Shown here: one piece after another, positions 5,991-7,290 of the stretch
Layout: each line of letters starts with the position of its first letter
How positions within the stretch are numbered: position 1 is the stretch's first letter
DNA from: Psychrobacter sp.
GTDB lineage: Bacteria > Pseudomonadota > Gammaproteobacteria > Pseudomonadales > Moraxellaceae
DNA length: 7,290 nt
Direction of reading: 5' to 3'
Assembly: GCA_020024075.1 (NCBI GenBank)
Contig: JAHHUJ010000102.1
Coordinates: 1-7,290, forward strand
Translations under genes and position numbers: made by a program
The notes under the pieces: model-generated
What the model saw: the letters and a program-made list of their open reading frames with translations, nothing else
The model's database searches: none
Told to the model about the DNA's origin: nothing

Positions 5991-6482
5991 TTAATTAATA
6001 GGGTAATAGATAAGCTCAAAGCCTAAGTCGCGATAGGTTCGGTATTTATCACGCCCTTGTTGCTTACTGACTTCATCAGGAGTAATAATCTCCAAAATCC
6101 GATCAGGTAGTGTAGCGTTTTGGGATAAAGTAAGGGCAGTGGGGGCAAGATTTAGGACCACGCCATCGAAATTCGGTGGTAATGACGAAAGTAGGGTCAC
6201 CGGGGCAGTAAGTTTTGCTGCAGTGACTTGCTCATCACAGATAAGGGTATGCGGGATAAAGCTGGTGGCATCAAAAGACCACAGCTGCTCGTCTAATGCT
6301 TGGAGTCGATCCATTTTATCATCAACGATGACTAAGCTGTATTCGCTTTTATTCAATACGGTCTGGGTCAAGCGACACACAAAGTTGAGCACTGCCTCAG
6401 CATCAACGGCTGAGACAGTGCTTGCTGCGGTGGCGTTCTGCTTCATATAACGCTCACCGAGGACATAAAAACTAATTTGCAT
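5991..6482 (-). CDS. holC: DNA polymerase III chi subunit HolC
   Basis: This 163-residue protein is the chi accessory subunit of the DNA polymerase III clamp loader. Chi links the psi subunit to single-stranded DNA-binding protein during replication (family knowledge). Conserved blocks are the N-terminal strand ISFYVLG (3-9), the central LDEQLWSFDATSFIPHTL (63-80), which matches E. coli LDEALWARPAESFVPHNL, and the C-terminal DKYRTYRDLGFEL (145-157), which matches ERYKAYRVAGFNL. It is longer than E. coli chi (147), mainly through a segment at about 10-27 after the first strand. No Shine-Dalgarno precedes the first ATG. Met13 has GGTGAG upstream, but starting there would delete the conserved first strand, so the longer form is chosen. 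It sits 29 bases downstream of pepA and probably shares its transcript, as in E. coli. valS, which follows holC in E. coli, is not here. Confidence 0.9.
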   Translation of the reverse strand: MQISFYVLGERYMKQNATAASTVSAVDAEAVLNFVCRLTQTVLNKSEYSLVIVDDKMDRLQALDEQLWSFDATSFIPHTLICDEQVTAAKLTAPVTLLSSLPPNFDGVVLNLAPTALTLSQNATLPDRILEIITPDEVSKQQGRDKYRTYRDLGFELIYYPIN

Positions 6483-6511
6483 AAGCAGCTTTTATACGTC
6501 TGGCAGTCAAA

Positions 6512-7290
6512 TTACTGCTGAGACATATTTTTTAGATACTGCATGAATAAAGGCACAGGACGGCCTGTTGCGCCTTTATCTTTACCAGAAGTCCAAGCAG
6601 TGCCTGCGATGTCTAGGTGAGCCCATGCTTGACCCTCTTCGATGAAGCGAGATAAGAAGCAAGCGGCAGTTACTGAACCAGCTGCGCGGCCACCAATGTT
6701 TTGCATATCGGCAATTGGAGAGTCCAACTGGCTTTGATATTCATCATCAAGAGGCATATGCCAGATTAGGTCACCTGATTGATCGCTGGCGTTTTCTAGC
6801 TCAAACAATACGTCTTCATCGTTACTAAATACCGCTGAACGCACATGGCCTAAAGCAATCACACAAGCGCCTGTCAAAGTCGCCACATCGATGATAGCAC
6901 GTGGGTTGTAGCGCTGAACGTAGCAGAGAGTATCGGCTAGAACCAAACGGCCTTCGGCATCGGTGTTTAGAATTTCAACACTCTTACCGTTCATCGCTTT
7001 CACGATGTCACCTGGGCGAGTCGCTTCACCTGAAGGCATATTCTCTGCACAAGCTAAAGCGCCCACTACATTAATAGGTAAACGGGCTTCACATAGGGCT
7101 TTTATGGTACCTAACACAGAAGCTGAACCGCCCATGTCGAACTTCATCTCATCCATAGCTGCGCCTGGTTTGATTGAGATACCGCCTGAGTCAAAAGTCA
7201 CACCTTTACCTACTAATGCGATAGGGGCATCGAAGTTTTGTTCTACAGACTCAGCATCGGCTTCTGCCTTTTTAGCTTTGGCAGCTTTTT
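6512..7290 (-). CDS. pepA: Leucyl aminopeptidase PepA, partial (N-terminal part outside window)
   Basis: This is the C-terminal 258 residues of an M17 cytosol aminopeptidase, a two-metal enzyme that releases N-terminal amino acids from peptides (in E. coli also a DNA-binding factor in Xer recombination). The frame is open to the right edge. The GTG at 7199-7201 is an internal Val codon, since the conserved LVGKGVTFDSGG motif runs across it. Visible catalytic and metal residues are Lys of VGKG, Asp of TFDSGG, Lys of ISIKPG, Asp of MKFDMGG, and the NTDAEGRL motif with Asp, Glu and the bicarbonate-site Arg. Further on come DVATLTGACVIALG, ADMQNIGG and AHLDIAGTAW, then GATGRPV near the end. All expected active-site residues in this half are intact. 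The first 17 visible residues, KAAKAKKAEADAESVEQ, are a Lys/Ala/Glu-rich stretch just before NFDAPIALVGKG that I do not recall in E. coli PepA. It is probably the first gene of a pepA-holC operon. Confidence 0.95.
   Translation of the reverse strand, partial: KAAKAKKAEADAESVEQNFDAPIALVGKGVTFDSGGISIKPGAAMDEMKFDMGGSASVLGTIKALCEARLPINVVGALACAENMPSGEATRPGDIVKAMNGKSVEILNTDAEGRLVLADTLCYVQRYNPRAIIDVATLTGACVIALGHVRSAVFSNDEDVLFELENASDQSGDLIWHMPLDDEYQSQLDSPIADMQNIGGRAAGSVTAACFLSRFIEEGQAWAHLDIAGTAWTSGKDKGATGRPVPLFMQYLKNMSQQ

Noticed and set aside
6139..6450. 103-codon plus-strand frame antisense to holC
   Set aside because: HolC is supported by conserved motifs. The antisense product has no features of a real protein.
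7199..7201. GTG as the start of a short aminopeptidase
   Set aside because: The frame is open upstream, and the conserved LVGKGVTFDSGG motif continues across the GTG, so it is an internal Val codon of a gene cut by the window edge.
1..7290. Undescribed defence, mobile or biosynthetic system
   Set aside because: Every long gene belongs to a well-known core family, with intact motifs and housekeeping context. No CRISPR repeats, transposase, integrase, toxin-antitoxin pair or tRNA-linked insertion was seen.

Overview
The window is a stretch of ordinary bacterial core genome, most likely from a gammaproteobacterium of the Moraxellaceae, Psychrobacter-like. That assignment is inference: the proteins align best from memory with gammaproteobacterial families (ErpA, YheS, CbpA/CbpM, SstT, HolC, PepA), the base composition is moderately AT-rich, and the intergenic spacers are AT-rich. 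I saw no mobile element, phage gene, CRISPR array, tRNA or rRNA. Seven protein genes are supported, one of them cut by the right edge.

Left part (1-758): erpA, an A-type iron-sulfur carrier, lies on the minus strand. A 388-base divergent spacer separates it from the next gene. The spacer holds a candidate erpA promoter overlapped by a 30-bp imperfect palindrome and, nearer the right-hand gene, a 33-codon candidate upstream ORF.

Central plus-strand block (759-4262): yheS encodes an ABC-F ATPase expected to act on ribosomes. A candidate terminator follows. Then comes the two-gene unit cbpA-cbpM, a class B J-domain co-chaperone and its dedicated modulator, 28 bases apart. The block ends at a strong hairpin that can serve as a bidirectional terminator, because the next gene converges on it.

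Right minus-strand block (4415-7290): transcription runs right to left as pepA (partial) -> holC -> [terminator-like hairpin] -> sstT. The pepA-holC pairing, leucyl aminopeptidase followed by the DNA polymerase III chi subunit, is also found in E. coli, but the valS gene that follows there is absent here. sstT encodes a sodium/serine-threonine symporter. It has an apparent promoter about 220 bases upstream, which implies an unusually long leader with a perfect palindrome at the predicted transcription start, a 12-bp-period direct repeat and two small ORFs.

The genes do not form one pathway. They are a patchwork of housekeeping functions: Fe-S maturation, translation factor, chaperone regulation, amino-acid uptake, replication clamp-loader accessory and peptidase. 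I see no convincing undescribed system. The best leads are regulatory: the two promoter-overlapping palindromes, which share a 10-mer, and the long sstT leader.
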